Notes under the pieces: model-generated
What the model was told of the DNA's origin: nothing
The model's database searches: none
Seen by the model: only the letters and a program-made list of their open reading frames with translations
Made by a program: the position numbers and the translations under genes
Assembly (NCBI RefSeq): GCF_007785775.2
Contig: NZ_VNIK02000015.1
Span: forward strand, 1 to 64,000
From: Flagellimonas hadalis
GTDB lineage: Bacteria; Bacteroidota; Bacteroidia; Flavobacteriales; Flavobacteriaceae
Length of the DNA: 64,000 nucleotides
Reading direction: 5' to 3'
Shown: in pieces, positions 45,599-54,855 of the stretch
How positions within the stretch are numbered: position 1 is the stretch's first letter
How the letters are laid out: each line of letters opens with the position of its first letter

Positions 45599-47344
45599 AT
45601 GAACAAAAGCATGAGGAAATTTTACAGAATGCATCTCAAGGCACTACTGTTGGCCTTGGTCATCGCATGGACCGCACATTCCCAGAACAGTGTAGGGAAC
45701 GAACCTCCGGTGAGCGAACTTTATCAGCTCATGAACGAGATGTCCGCCGATCATGGGAGCCTGAGCAGGTTCTATATTGTGGAGAGTTCCCCCGAAAGAA
45801 GAGAGCGCTTCAGGGAGTTCTACCAAAGCTACTTGTCCAGACTGGAAGACTTCACATTCAATCAATTGTCGGTGAACGGTAGGGTGGATTATCTTTTGGT
45901 TAAAGGGGATATCAATAGGGAATTGCGAGGTCTAGATGAAGAGAAAGAAGAATATGGAAAAATAGAACAGTGGGTCTCCTATTCAGCTCCGATTTATGAA
46001 GTGGAGAAACTTCGAAGGAGGGGAACACATTTGGATGCAGCCAAAGTGGCTGCCCAACTGAACGAGACAAGCAAAAGATTAAAGGAATTGACCGAGCAGT
46101 TGGGGAAAACCCCACCTTTCCTTGAGCAAAACTTGTCCAGAAGGGCACTCGATGTGGTCAAAGGACATCAAACAGCACTACAAAGCGTCTATGAGTTTTA
46201 TAATGAGTATGATCCGGACTTTACATGGTGGATGGAGAAGCCCTACGCCAATTTAATGGAACAGTTGAAGGCATACTCAGAACTCATTGCGACCAAAGTG
46301 GATGAAAATACACTTTCAAAGGACGATGGCAGCGGAATTATTGGTAATCCAGTTGGCGCCAAAGAGTTGAAGAACCTATTGGAGGATGCCTTCATTCCCT
46401 ATTCCGCAGAAGAGTTGGTGGAAATAGCCAATAAGGAATTCGCTTGGTGCGATAAGGAACTCTTAAAAGCATCCCGTGAAATGGGATTTGGTGATGACTG
46501 GAAGGCGGCCCAAGAAAAAGTAAAACAATCCTATGTGCCAGAAGGCCAACAGCCCGAAGCAATGCTGGATCTGTACAATCAATCCATAGATTTTCTAAAG
46601 AAAAATGATCTATTGACCATCCCGCCCGTGGCAGAAGAAACTTGGAGGATGCAGATGATGAGCCCAGCCCGTCAAAAAATTGCCCCTTTCTTTCTTGGCG
46701 GTGAAACCTTGATGATTTCCTACCCTACGAACACCATGGACCATGATGACAAAATGATGAGCATGAGGGGGAACAACCCGCATTTTTCAAGGGCCACCGT
46801 GCACCATGAACTGATTGCGGGACACCATTTACAAGGATTCATGAACAGGAGGCACAAGACCTATAGAAACTTTAGGACCCCTTTTTGGACCGAAGGATGG
46901 GCGTTGTACTGGGAATTGATACTTTGGGACATGGATTTTCCAAGATCTCCCGAAGACCGTATAGGAATGTTGTTCTGGAGAATGCACCGTTGTGCCCGGA
47001 TCATTTTTTCCCTCAACTACCATTTGGGCAAATGGACCCCACAACAGTGCATAGATTATCTGGTGGATAGGGTCGGGCATGAAAGGGCCAATGCGGAAGG
47101 AGAGGTAAGACGTTCATTTACGGCGAGATATGGGCCATTATATCAATTGGCTTACATGACCGGTGGAATGCAGTTCTACGCCCTCAAAAAAGAATTGGTG
47201 GACTCAGGGAAAATGACCTACAAGGAATACCATGATGCCGTTTTGCGGGAGAACAGCATGCCTGTGGAAATGGTCAGGGCCATACTCACCAATCAACCTT
47301 TGGACAAAAATTATAAAACTTCATGGAAGTTTTATGATAGATAA
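45599..47344 (+). CDS. DUF885 putative zinc peptidase, copy 1 (exported)
   Basis: 581 aa. Signal peptide ALLLALVIAWTAHSQ (to about residue 29). DUF885 proteins are helical and resemble gluzincin metallopeptidases. The motif HHELIAGHH (residues 402-410) with EGWALYWELILWDMDFP about 35 residues later supplies likely zinc ligands (His403, His409, Glu of EGWALYWE). Other family blocks: FAWCDKELLKASREMGFG, MSMRGNNPHFSRATVHHEL and HRCARIIFSLNYHLGKWTPQ. Probably periplasmic. It lacks the VPC(E/Q)EMP start seen in copies 2 and 3. Peptide cleavage is inferred; no activity is established for this subgroup to my knowledge. Confidence 0.88.
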   Translation: MNKSMRKFYRMHLKALLLALVIAWTAHSQNSVGNEPPVSELYQLMNEMSADHGSLSRFYIVESSPERRERFREFYQSYLSRLEDFTFNQLSVNGRVDYLLVKGDINRELRGLDEEKEEYGKIEQWVSYSAPIYEVEKLRRRGTHLDAAKVAAQLNETSKRLKELTEQLGKTPPFLEQNLSRRALDVVKGHQTALQSVYEFYNEYDPDFTWWMEKPYANLMEQLKAYSELIATKVDENTLSKDDGSGIIGNPVGAKELKNLLEDAFIPYSAEELVEIANKEFAWCDKELLKASREMGFGDDWKAAQEKVKQSYVPEGQQPEAMLDLYNQSIDFLKKNDLLTIPPVAEETWRMQMMSPARQKIAPFFLGGETLMISYPTNTMDHDDKMMSMRGNNPHFSRATVHHELIAGHHLQGFMNRRHKTYRNFRTPFWTEGWALYWELILWDMDFPRSPEDRIGMLFWRMHRCARIIFSLNYHLGKWTPQQCIDYLVDRVGHERANAEGEVRRSFTARYGPLYQLAYMTGGMQFYALKKELVDSGKMTYKEYHDAVLRENSMPVEMVRAILTNQPLDKNYKTSWKFYDR

Positions 47345-47373
47345 TAGTTGTTTTTAATTGTTTTGAGTTTAGT

Positions 47374-47412
47374 CTCCTAGGGCCATCATTAAATGATGGC
47401 CCTAGGATTTTC
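47374..47412 (+). terminator. Long perfect hairpin terminator after DUF885 copy 1
   Basis: CCTAGGGCCATCATT (47376-47390) is the exact reverse complement of AATGATGGCCCTAGG (47392-47406); ATTTTC follows. Strong stem, short T run. Confidence 0.85.
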
Positions 47413-47475
47413 TGGGAGCCTGATAAACCTGACCAAGGGGTTCTGTTCCAGGGATATCAGCTTGAAACCGCATTT

Positions 47476-47503
47476 GATAATATAATATCAATTACAGTTA
47501 ATA
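47476..47503 (+). promoter_or_regulatory. Tandem direct-repeat operator, site 6 (DUF885 copy 2)
   Basis: GATAATATAATAT, 8 bp, GTTAATA; half-sites 21 bp apart. The TACCTTTA box starts exactly 57 bp after the first base. Confidence 0.8.
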
Positions 47504-47532
47504 TGCGATTACGGGACGGCATAAAACTGCAA

Positions 47533-47540
47533 TACCTTTA
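47533..47540 (+). promoter_or_regulatory. -7 box (TACCTTTA) for DUF885 copy 2
   Basis: TAnnTTTA at the same spacing from the operator as at the S9-peptidase and DapA-like promoters. Confidence 0.55.
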
Positions 47541-47657
47541 AAGTGTTCTATAAGAACACAAGTTTTTTGCAATGCCCTAAATGACTCGGTCCAATGCGCT
47601 ACAGCTGTCATTTTCTTTCGGTATTGGATAATTTTTTTAACCAAACCAATTATCAGG

Positions 47658-49433
47658 ATGAGAAATAAAAAAATAGTATGGATTGCCTCGGCCATTCTTT
47701 TTATGGGGTCAATTTCAATGCGCTTGAATGCACAGGCAAAACAAGAAGCGCTATATGTGCCCTGTGAGGAGATGCCGGATTTAATGACCAAATACAATGC
47801 GGATTATGGTTCATTGGTCCGTTTTTATGCGCCCGGTGCCCGTGGATTCTGGGGAAGGACAAACGATCCCGGAGGCTCTCCAGAACGAAGGGCCAGAATG
47901 ACCAAATTGCGGAACGACTATTTGGCGAAATTGGAAAAACTGGACTTTAATTCACTGCCACAAGAATGTAAGGCCGACTATGTGCTGTTCAAACGGGACT
48001 TGGAAATGGAAAATGCAGAGGCCAAAGAACAAGAGGTCGTCTATCAAAAGATCAAAAAATGGTTTCCGTTTTCCAACAACATCTATTCCTATCTAGAATT
48101 ACGAAGAAGAGGTCATCAACCTGATGCCACCAAAATGGCAAAGGAATGGAACGATGTCGTTGTGCAGTTGAAAACACTTAAAACCCAACTTGAGGAAACA
48201 ACCACCTTGGCGAAGGATGAGGTGGAAGAAGCACTTCTTGTCATCACAGACCTTAAAAATTCTGCGGAGAACGTTTACTCCTTCTATAATGGATATGACC
48301 CGCTCTTCACATGGTGGATGCCAACGGTTTACGAAGAGATGGACAAAAGCTTTGACGAGTATGTCAAAACCTTCAACAACAAGGTTGATAAAGGAAAACC
48401 TGTGGACGAAAGTGGTATTGTGGGCAACCCTGTGGGCAGGGAAGAATTGATGAAGCAGTTGGAGTATGAAATGATCGACTATACTCCAGAAGAATTGATA
48501 AAATTGGCCAATGAAGAATTCGCTTGGTGCGATGCCGAACTGCTAAAGGCATCCCAAGAAATGGGCTTTGGCAATGATTGGCAAGCGGCCCAGGAAAAAG
48601 TGAAGAACGCATATGTTGAGCCTGGCAAACAACCCGAGTTGATACTTCGTCTCTACACAGAGGCAGTTGATTTTCTCAAAAAGAACGATTTGATCACACT
48701 TCCCCCTTTGGCAGAAGAAGTATGGGGTATGGGCATGATGTCCCCCGAGCGTCAATTGGTAAATCCATTCTTTACCGGTGGCTCTTCGATCAGCATTTCA
48801 TACCCCACTGATGCCATGACCTATGAGCAACGCATGATGAGCATGCGCGGCAACAATCCGCACTTCTCTATGGCCACGGTACACCACGAATTGCTTGCGG
48901 GTCACAACCTGCAAGGGTTCATGAACAGTCGCCACCGTACCTACCGCAACTTCGGCACTCCGTTTTGGACCGAAGGATGGGCCTTGTACTGGGAGCTTTT
49001 ATTGTGGGACAAAGGTTTCCCACAAGGGCCGGAAGACCGAATCGGTATGTTGTTCTGGCACATGCACCGATGTGCACGTATCATTTTCTCCTTGAACTAT
49101 CATTTGGGCAAATGGACACCACAGGAATGTATCGACTTTTTGGTAGACCGTGTAGGGCATGAGCGTGCCAACGCCGAGGGAGAGGTAAGACGTTCCTTTG
49201 TGGGCAACTACCCGCCATTGTATCAGCTGGCCTACCTCACAGGAGGTCGTCAGTTCTATGCCTTGCACAAAGAGCTTGTGGATAGCGGTAAAATGACCAA
49301 CAAGGAATTCCACGACAGGATCATCACCATGAACGCCATGCCGGTTGAAATGATCAAGGCCATTATGACCGATCAGAAAATCAGCAAAAACTACAAGGCC
49401 AAATGGAAATTCTACGATCCACCAAAACAATAA
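47658..49433 (+). CDS. DUF885 putative zinc peptidase, copy 2 (exported)
   Basis: 591 aa. Signal peptide IVWIASAILFMGSISMRLNA. The mature start has YVPCEEMPDLMTKYNADYGS, shared with copy 3. Motif VHHELLAGHNLQGFMNSRHR and EGWALYWELLLWDKGFP carry the presumed zinc ligands. The DNA of the motif region is nearly superimposable on copies 1 and 3, showing duplication. It overlaps nothing and is followed 2 bp later by copy 3, so copies 2 and 3 form an operon under the operator at 47476. Confidence 0.88.
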   Translation: MRNKKIVWIASAILFMGSISMRLNAQAKQEALYVPCEEMPDLMTKYNADYGSLVRFYAPGARGFWGRTNDPGGSPERRARMTKLRNDYLAKLEKLDFNSLPQECKADYVLFKRDLEMENAEAKEQEVVYQKIKKWFPFSNNIYSYLELRRRGHQPDATKMAKEWNDVVVQLKTLKTQLEETTTLAKDEVEEALLVITDLKNSAENVYSFYNGYDPLFTWWMPTVYEEMDKSFDEYVKTFNNKVDKGKPVDESGIVGNPVGREELMKQLEYEMIDYTPEELIKLANEEFAWCDAELLKASQEMGFGNDWQAAQEKVKNAYVEPGKQPELILRLYTEAVDFLKKNDLITLPPLAEEVWGMGMMSPERQLVNPFFTGGSSISISYPTDAMTYEQRMMSMRGNNPHFSMATVHHELLAGHNLQGFMNSRHRTYRNFGTPFWTEGWALYWELLLWDKGFPQGPEDRIGMLFWHMHRCARIIFSLNYHLGKWTPQECIDFLVDRVGHERANAEGEVRRSFVGNYPPLYQLAYLTGGRQFYALHKELVDSGKMTNKEFHDRIITMNAMPVEMIKAIMTDQKISKNYKAKWKFYDPPKQ

Positions 49434-49435
49434 AA

Positions 49436-51172
49436 ATGATAGGCACTTTTATTGGAGCACTTTTAGGTCTTGTAACGATAGCATCAGGTTTTGCCCAAGT
49501 AGCCGATTTTGTTCCCTGTCAGGAGATGCCCTATATTATGGAGAATTTTCAGGCAGACTCCAGGGTGTTGGATAATTTTTACAGCCCTTCCACAGGATCG
49601 TTCTACGGTTTTGGAAGGAGGGGTCCATCAGCCTCATACCCAGAAAAGTTGGAACGCATGGACCGCTTGTACAAAGAATATTTGGACAAGTTGGGTGCCT
49701 TGGACTTTGAAGCATTGTCCCAGGAATGCCAGGTGGATTATATTCTGCTCAAAAGGGACCTGAACGAAAACTTGCGTCAATCCCAAGTGGAACGACGCGA
49801 GTTGGACAGTGTGGCCAAATGGTTCCCTTTCAGCGACACAGTATACGATTTGTTCAAATTGAGAAGAAGAGGGATCCAGCCCGATGCACAACAAGTGGCA
49901 AAGGAATGGTCTGGAATCTTTGATCAGATTGATTCGCTAAAAACAATGCTTAAGGAATCAGACGACCTAAGTGTATTGGTCATCAGAAAAGCAACCGATG
50001 TGGGCAATGGACTCCAACAGGCCCTAGCGGACGTTCATGGGTTCTATAATGGATATGATCCCATGTTCACGTGGTGGACTTCCAAAACCTATGAAGATCT
50101 GGATGCATCCCTGAAGGAATACACCGAATTGTTCAAGCAAAAACAAACCCCTGACAAAAATGGCATCGTTTCCCGGAAACCTGTGGGAAGAGAGGAACTT
50201 ATCCGCCTGCTGGAATACCAAATGGTGCCCTATACACCCGAAGAGCTCACCAAAATTGCCAATGAGGAATTTGCCTGGTGTGAAAAGGAAATGTTGAAGG
50301 CGTCGCAAGAGTTGGGATTTGGAAACGATTGGAAGGCTGCTCTGGAGTTTGTGAAAGAGACCTATGTGCCCCCTGGAAAGCAACCAGAGGCAATATTGGA
50401 TCTATATGAAAAATCCGTGGCGTTCTTAAAAAAGCATGATTTGGTCACCATTCCACCTTTGGAAGAAGAAGTTTGGGGGATGTATATGATGTCGCCCGAA
50501 AGACAGCGTACCAACGCCTTCTTTACGGGGGGGACCAACATCACCATTTCGTATCCCACGAACACCATGGACCATGAGTTCAAGATGATGAGCATGCGGG
50601 GCAACAATCCCAATTTTTCGTTCGCTACCGTGCACCATGAGTTGATCCCAGGGCACAACATGCAATATTTCATGAATGAGCGCTACAGAACCTATCGCAA
50701 TTTTGGGACTCCGTTTTGGATGGAAGGATGGGCATTGTATTGGGAACTCTTGCTGTGGGACATGGATTTTCCAACCACTCCTGAGGAAAAGATAGGAATG
50801 TTGTTCTGGCATATGCACCGTTGCGCTCGCATCATCTTTTCCTTCAATTTCCACATGGGCGAATGGACGCCACAGCAGTGTATCGATTTTCTGGTGGATA
50901 AGGTGGGCCATGAGCGCATCAATGCCGAAAGCGAGATCCGTGGACCCTTATCAAGCAATAGCAACCCGCTGTACCAAGTGGGCTACTTGACCGGAGGGCG
51001 TCAATTCTATGCCTTGAAAAAAGAAATGGTGGACAGCGGAAAAATGGGAATAAAGGAATTCCATGACAAGGCCATTCGATTGAATGCCATGCCCATGGAA
51101 ATGGTTAGGGCCATCATTACAGGTCAAGAATTGACCAAGGACTTTAAGACCAATTGGAAGTTCTACGAATAA
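49436..51172 (+). CDS. DUF885 putative zinc peptidase, copy 3 (exported)
   Basis: 578 aa from the ATG at 49436. The frame opens earlier, inside copy 2, but only this ATG gives a signal peptide (FIGALLGLVTIASGFAQ). FVPCQEMPYIMENFQADSRV resembles copy 2. Motif VHHELIPGHNMQYF has the family-typical Pro; EGWALYWELLLWDMDFP follows. The Cys of VPCQEMP, conserved in copies 2 and 3 only, might pair with the Cys of LSQECQVDY. Ends convergent with the AraC gene, 45 bp apart. Confidence 0.88.
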   Translation: MIGTFIGALLGLVTIASGFAQVADFVPCQEMPYIMENFQADSRVLDNFYSPSTGSFYGFGRRGPSASYPEKLERMDRLYKEYLDKLGALDFEALSQECQVDYILLKRDLNENLRQSQVERRELDSVAKWFPFSDTVYDLFKLRRRGIQPDAQQVAKEWSGIFDQIDSLKTMLKESDDLSVLVIRKATDVGNGLQQALADVHGFYNGYDPMFTWWTSKTYEDLDASLKEYTELFKQKQTPDKNGIVSRKPVGREELIRLLEYQMVPYTPEELTKIANEEFAWCEKEMLKASQELGFGNDWKAALEFVKETYVPPGKQPEAILDLYEKSVAFLKKHDLVTIPPLEEEVWGMYMMSPERQRTNAFFTGGTNITISYPTNTMDHEFKMMSMRGNNPNFSFATVHHELIPGHNMQYFMNERYRTYRNFGTPFWMEGWALYWELLLWDMDFPTTPEEKIGMLFWHMHRCARIIFSFNFHMGEWTPQQCIDFLVDKVGHERINAESEIRGPLSSNSNPLYQVGYLTGGRQFYALKKEMVDSGKMGIKEFHDKAIRLNAMPMEMVRAIITGQELTKDFKTNWKFYE

Positions 51173-51217
51173 AATGCGCAACTGAACAATGCCTCCGTGT
51201 GGTTTCATTTTGAATCA

Positions 51218-52093
51218 TCAGGAGGCCTTGGATTGGTTGTTCCATTTTTCGATGGAGTATTTTCTGTACTGGGTGGGCGTGGAGCCCTTTAGTTCTTTGA
51301 ACTTTCTGTTGAAGTTGGCAATGTTCAGAAAGCCACATTGTTCGGAGACCATGGCTATGGAAAGATCATTGTTCTTGAAGAGCAGTCGGCAGGCATGTTC
51401 TATTCGGATCTCTATCAAAAACTGAAAGAAAGTCTTGTTGGTCCGTTTCTTAAAATAACGGCAGAAAGCATTCTTGCTCATGTTGGCCCTATCCGCCACG
51501 GTATCCAATGAAAAAGGTTCGTGGAAATGGTTCAGGGCAAATTCAAACACATTGTTCATTCGGTTACCCTCATCGTTCGTATAGGTCTTTCGGTATACGA
51601 AAGTGGACAAGGGTTGCTTTTCAGAGGATATCATGATGTCGAGAATGTGCAGTAAGGTTGCGATCCGTTGGATGCGGCTCTGGTTTTTGAGATGTCCAAA
51701 ATGTGACGACAACCTTTCCAGGTTCGACAATATTTTGATGCCATATCCCGATTCCTCAAAAAAGAGCTGCAGCCTTGTCATGTCCGAAAGGCTGAAGAAA
51801 TCCTTCCCGAAGGATTTTTTGGTGAAGAACAAGGTATACATGATGGATTTGGAGGAGTTCTTGGGATCGCTCCTGAACACATGGGGTACATTTTCCCCTA
51901 TGACCAGCACATCACCCGGATTGAAATCGTTGACGGTGTCACCCACAATGAGGGATCCTTCCCCGGAGGCAACATAGCTTATCTGTATTTCTTCATGTTG
52001 GTGCAACTTGTCATAAAAGATGATGCCACAATCTTCTTGATAGACCAGTGCCTCTTGTTCGGGCTTGGGGATTTTGAATGGGAGAACTTTCAT
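51218..52093 (-). CDS. AraC-family transcriptional regulator (candidate regulator of the locus)
   Basis: 291 aa. N-terminal cupin effector domain about 1-150 (HQHEEIQISYVASGEGSLIV, NDFNPGDVLVIGENVPHVF). C-terminal double helix-turn-helix about 185-285 (NHFHEPFSLDTVADRANMSK, NAFCRYFKKRTNKTFFQFLI, SIAMVSEQCGFLNIANFNRK). AraC proteins bind two half-sites about two helical turns apart, exactly the 21-bp repeat found six times around it. One such site lies 58 bp upstream of its own start (52151), suggesting autoregulation. Ligand unknown; hydroxyproline or a hydroxyproline glycoside is the natural guess. Confidence 0.93.
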   Translation of the reverse strand: MKVLPFKIPKPEQEALVYQEDCGIIFYDKLHQHEEIQISYVASGEGSLIVGDTVNDFNPGDVLVIGENVPHVFRSDPKNSSKSIMYTLFFTKKSFGKDFFSLSDMTRLQLFFEESGYGIKILSNLERLSSHFGHLKNQSRIQRIATLLHILDIMISSEKQPLSTFVYRKTYTNDEGNRMNNVFEFALNHFHEPFSLDTVADRANMSKNAFCRYFKKRTNKTFFQFLIEIRIEHACRLLFKNNDLSIAMVSEQCGFLNIANFNRKFKELKGSTPTQYRKYSIEKWNNQSKAS

Positions 52094-52150
52094 GGCTTAC
52101 GAGGTTTTTGTATGAAATTACTAACTTTATAGGTGAAATCAATCTGTTAA

Positions 52151-52178
52151 GGTAATATAGTATAGATCTTAGGTAATA
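52151..52178 (+). promoter_or_regulatory. Tandem direct-repeat operator, site 2 (AraC side)
   Basis: GGTAATATAGTAT, 8 bp, GGTAATA: both halves carry GGTAATA, 21 bp apart. 58 bp from the araC-type ATG. No -7 box at +57 here. Likely autoregulatory or an auxiliary site for the DapA-like promoter. Confidence 0.75.
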
Positions 52179-52277
52179 AAAATCAAGAAAATGGAGAAAG
52201 ACATCCTTTAAGGCCTTGTGAATGGTCCTTTTATGAACTAAACTTCACCGATTGGATGGACTATGTCTTATTCTTCT

Positions 52278-52305
52278 GTCAATATAGTATCATAAAAGGC
52301 TAATA
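52278..52305 (+). promoter_or_regulatory. Tandem direct-repeat operator, site 3 (hydroxyproline operon)
   Basis: GTCAATATAGTAT, 8 bp, GCTAATA; half-sites 21 bp apart; TATTTTTG starts exactly 57 bp after its first base. Confidence 0.8.
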
Positions 52306-52334
52306 AATAGACCGCATCTTGCTGAATGGTCTTT

Positions 52335-52342
52335 TATTTTTG
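52335..52342 (+). promoter_or_regulatory. -7 box (TATTTTTG) of the hydroxyproline operon
   Basis: Exact TAnnTTTG. Predicts transcription start about 12-15 nt before the ATG at 52362. No TTG -33 element at normal spacing, as expected for an activator-dependent promoter. Confidence 0.65.
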
Positions 52343-52361
52343 TAACCAAAATATTAGCAAT

Positions 52362-53285
52362 ATGATACAATGGGAAGGCATCATGCCTGCTGTTACGACA
52401 AAATTCACAAGCGAGGACGAACTGGACCTTGCTATGTTCGAGAAAAATATCAAGGCCCAAATGGATGCCGGAGTCCACGGGATCATTCTAGGAGGTTCCC
52501 TAGGTGAGGCCAGTACACTTACCAAGAGTGAAAAGGAAACCCTGATCAAGGCCACCCTTGAAATGGTAGGGGGCCGGATTCCAGTTGTGATGACCATAGC
52601 CGAACAAAGCACCAAAGACGCCATTTTCATGGCCCAACAAGCCGAAAAGGCAGGTGCGCAGGGACTAATGGTGTTGCCTCCTATGCGATATAAGGCGACA
52701 GATCACGAAACCGTTGTGTTTTTTCAGTCCATCGCCAACAGCACCTCGCTTCCCATTATGATCTATAACAACCCCATAGATTATAAAATTGAGGTAACTT
52801 TGGATATGATGGCAGAACTGTTGAAAAGCGATAATATCCAAGCCATAAAGGAATCCACAAGGGACATTACCAATATTATAAGGTTGAGGAACCGTTTTGG
52901 TGACCGCTTGAAGGTGTTCACAGGAGTAGATACTTTGGGACTGGAGAGTTTGGTAAGTGGAGCCGATGGCTGGGTGGCCGGATTGGTGTGTGCCTATCCA
53001 GCGGAGACCGTTGCCATATACGAATTGGTGAAAGCGGGAAGAATCAATGAAGCCCTTGAAATCTACAGATGGTTTATGCCTTTGTTGGAGTTGGACATAA
53101 GCCCCCAATTGGTACAGAACATCAAATTGGCGGAAGTGGTCACTGGAATCGGCACCGAAAATGTAAGGGCACCAAGGTTGCAATTGCAAGGAAAAGAAAG
53201 GGAGCGTGTTCTCAATATTATAGAAACAGCTATGAAAAGCAGGCCAGTGCTCCCAGAATATAAGAATATAAAAAGCACAGTATGA
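52362..53285 (+). CDS. DapA-family lyase, probable 1-pyrroline-4-hydroxy-2-carboxylate deaminase
   Basis: 307 aa from the ATG at 52362 (MIQWEGIMPAVTTKF is the normal N-terminus; an upstream in-frame ATG overlaps the promoter). TIM-barrel Schiff-base family: GGSLGEASTLTKSEK phosphate-type loop, MIYNNPIDYK with the catalytic Tyr, IQAIKESTRDIT with the Schiff-base Lys. Sequence alone would allow dihydrodipicolinate synthase. The neighbouring epimerase, oxidoreductase and semialdehyde dehydrogenase make the hydroxyproline-pathway deaminase (to 2-oxoglutarate semialdehyde) by far the best fit. ATGA overlap with the next gene. Confidence 0.88.
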   Translation: MIQWEGIMPAVTTKFTSEDELDLAMFEKNIKAQMDAGVHGIILGGSLGEASTLTKSEKETLIKATLEMVGGRIPVVMTIAEQSTKDAIFMAQQAEKAGAQGLMVLPPMRYKATDHETVVFFQSIANSTSLPIMIYNNPIDYKIEVTLDMMAELLKSDNIQAIKESTRDITNIIRLRNRFGDRLKVFTGVDTLGLESLVSGADGWVAGLVCAYPAETVAIYELVKAGRINEALEIYRWFMPLLELDISPQLVQNIKLAEVVTGIGTENVRAPRLQLQGKERERVLNIIETAMKSRPVLPEYKNIKSTV

Positions 53286-54808
53286 TTACAGGTAAAAACT
53301 GTATTGCAGGAGATTTTAGCGGAAAGGGGAACGTCGAGTTCAAGACCGTTAACCCCAAATTGAACAGTGAAAACCCAACGACTTTTGTGGAGGCCACAAA
53401 AGAAGAAATAGAGGAGGCCGTTTCCGCGGCATGGAACGCCTTTAAAGCCTATAGAAAGCTGCCGGGGGCAAAACGTGCAGCTTTTTTGAATGCCATTGCC
53501 GATGAGTTGTTGGCCCTGGACCAAGAATTGGTGGATACCTACACCATGGAATCCGGGCTTCCTGAAGGAAGGGCCGTTGGCGAGAGAGGTAGGACGGTGT
53601 TCCAATTGAGGACCTTTGCCGAACTGGTCGCCAACGACGATTGGAGGGAAAACACCTTCGATGCCGCCCAACCGGACAGAAAACCGTTGCCAAAGGATGA
53701 TCTGAGAAAGACGATGATTCCCTTGGGACCTGTGGTCGTATTTGGGGCCAGTAATTTTCCATTGGCCTATTCCACGGCGGGTGGTGATACGGCCAGCGCC
53801 TTGGCCGCAGGTTGCCCCGTAATCGTGAAATCGCACCCCATGCATGCCGGAACATCCGAACTTGTGGCTTCTGCCATTGTAAAAGCGGCCGAAAAGACCG
53901 GGATGCCGAAGGGAGTGTTCTCCAGTATCAACGGGGGCATTCAGGCCGGGGTCGATCTAGTGAGCCATCCCAAGGTAAAAGCCGTGGGATTCACAGGAAG
54001 TATTGGCGGAGGAAGGGCCCTGTTCGATTTGGCAGCAAAAAGAGAAGAGCCTATTCCCGTATTTGCGGAAATGGGGAGCATTAACCCAGTGATCATTACG
54101 CCAAATGCCATTTCCAAAAGAGGAAATGAAATCGCAAAGACTTATGCTGGTTCCATCACTTTGGGAACAGGTCAGTTCTGCACCAATCCCGGTTTGCTGT
54201 TGACCGTGAAGGATGATAATACGGAGAATTTTGTAAACGAACTCGCCAAAGAGACCATTGCTTTGGACCCCCAGTGCATGCTGCACCCCAATATCAAAAG
54301 CGGATATGACAAAAAAGGTGCCGATGTAACCTCCCAAACAGGTGTGGAGGTCGTTGGAAAAGTCGAAGGAACACTGGAACCCAATTATGCGGCCTCTGTG
54401 GTGGCAACGGTTTCGGGAACTGAATTTTTGGCCAATCCAAAATTGCACCAAGAAGTTTTTGGGCCCTTTTCCATGGTGGTCCAGTCCAAGGACGAAGCCG
54501 AACTCCTTCAGATCATAGAAGGGTTGGAAGGGCAATTGACAGGGACCCTCATTGCAGAAGATGATGATGCCTTGGATTTGGCAGAAATTGTGGATGCCCT
54601 TCAGAACAGGGTAGGTAGGGTGATCTATAACGGTGTCCCCACAGGAGTCGAGGTCTGTCCGTCCATGCAACATGGTGGGCCCTATCCGGCATCTACGGAT
54701 TCGAGGTTCACCGCGGTGGGCATACATGCCATTAAAAGATGGGTGAGGCCGGTAAGCTATCAGTCCTTTCCACAGTCACTGTTGCCGGAACACCTCAAGG
54801 GAAACTAA
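53282..54808 (+). CDS. 2-oxoglutarate semialdehyde (2,5-dioxovalerate) dehydrogenase
   Basis: 508 aa. NAD(P)-aldehyde dehydrogenase: GASNFPLAYSTAGGDTASAL, KSHPMHAGTS, FTGSIGGGRALFDLA, catalytic Glu in AEMGSINPV, catalytic Cys in GTGQFCTNPG. The NFPLAYSTAGGDTASALAAG stretch is typical of the alpha-ketoglutaric-semialdehyde dehydrogenase group found in hydroxyproline, arabinose and glucarate pathways. It yields 2-oxoglutarate for the TCA cycle. ATG overlaps the stop of the DapA-like gene (ATGA), so the two are translationally coupled. Confidence 0.92.
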   Translation: MITGKNCIAGDFSGKGNVEFKTVNPKLNSENPTTFVEATKEEIEEAVSAAWNAFKAYRKLPGAKRAAFLNAIADELLALDQELVDTYTMESGLPEGRAVGERGRTVFQLRTFAELVANDDWRENTFDAAQPDRKPLPKDDLRKTMIPLGPVVVFGASNFPLAYSTAGGDTASALAAGCPVIVKSHPMHAGTSELVASAIVKAAEKTGMPKGVFSSINGGIQAGVDLVSHPKVKAVGFTGSIGGGRALFDLAAKREEPIPVFAEMGSINPVIITPNAISKRGNEIAKTYAGSITLGTGQFCTNPGLLLTVKDDNTENFVNELAKETIALDPQCMLHPNIKSGYDKKGADVTSQTGVEVVGKVEGTLEPNYAASVVATVSGTEFLANPKLHQEVFGPFSMVVQSKDEAELLQIIEGLEGQLTGTLIAEDDDALDLAEIVDALQNRVGRVIYNGVPTGVEVCPSMQHGGPYPASTDSRFTAVGIHAIKRWVRPVSYQSFPQSLLPEHLKGN

Positions 54809-54855
54809 TTGCAGACTGATCATTAAAAATAGGATGGTTTTTTAAAGAGCTACCA

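Larger units (their letters stand above)
47345..47657 (+). promoter_or_regulatory. Gap between DUF885 copies 1 and 2
   Basis: 313 bp with no gene. Contains the terminator at 47374, the operator at 47476-47503, the -7 box at 47533 and a leader of about 110 nt. So copy 2 has its own regulated promoter even though it follows copy 1. Confidence 0.75.

Noticed and set aside
52362..53285. Biosynthetic dihydrodipicolinate synthase (dapA)
   Set aside because: Operon partners form the hydroxyproline pathway and no lysine-pathway gene is near; treated as the pathway deaminase instead.
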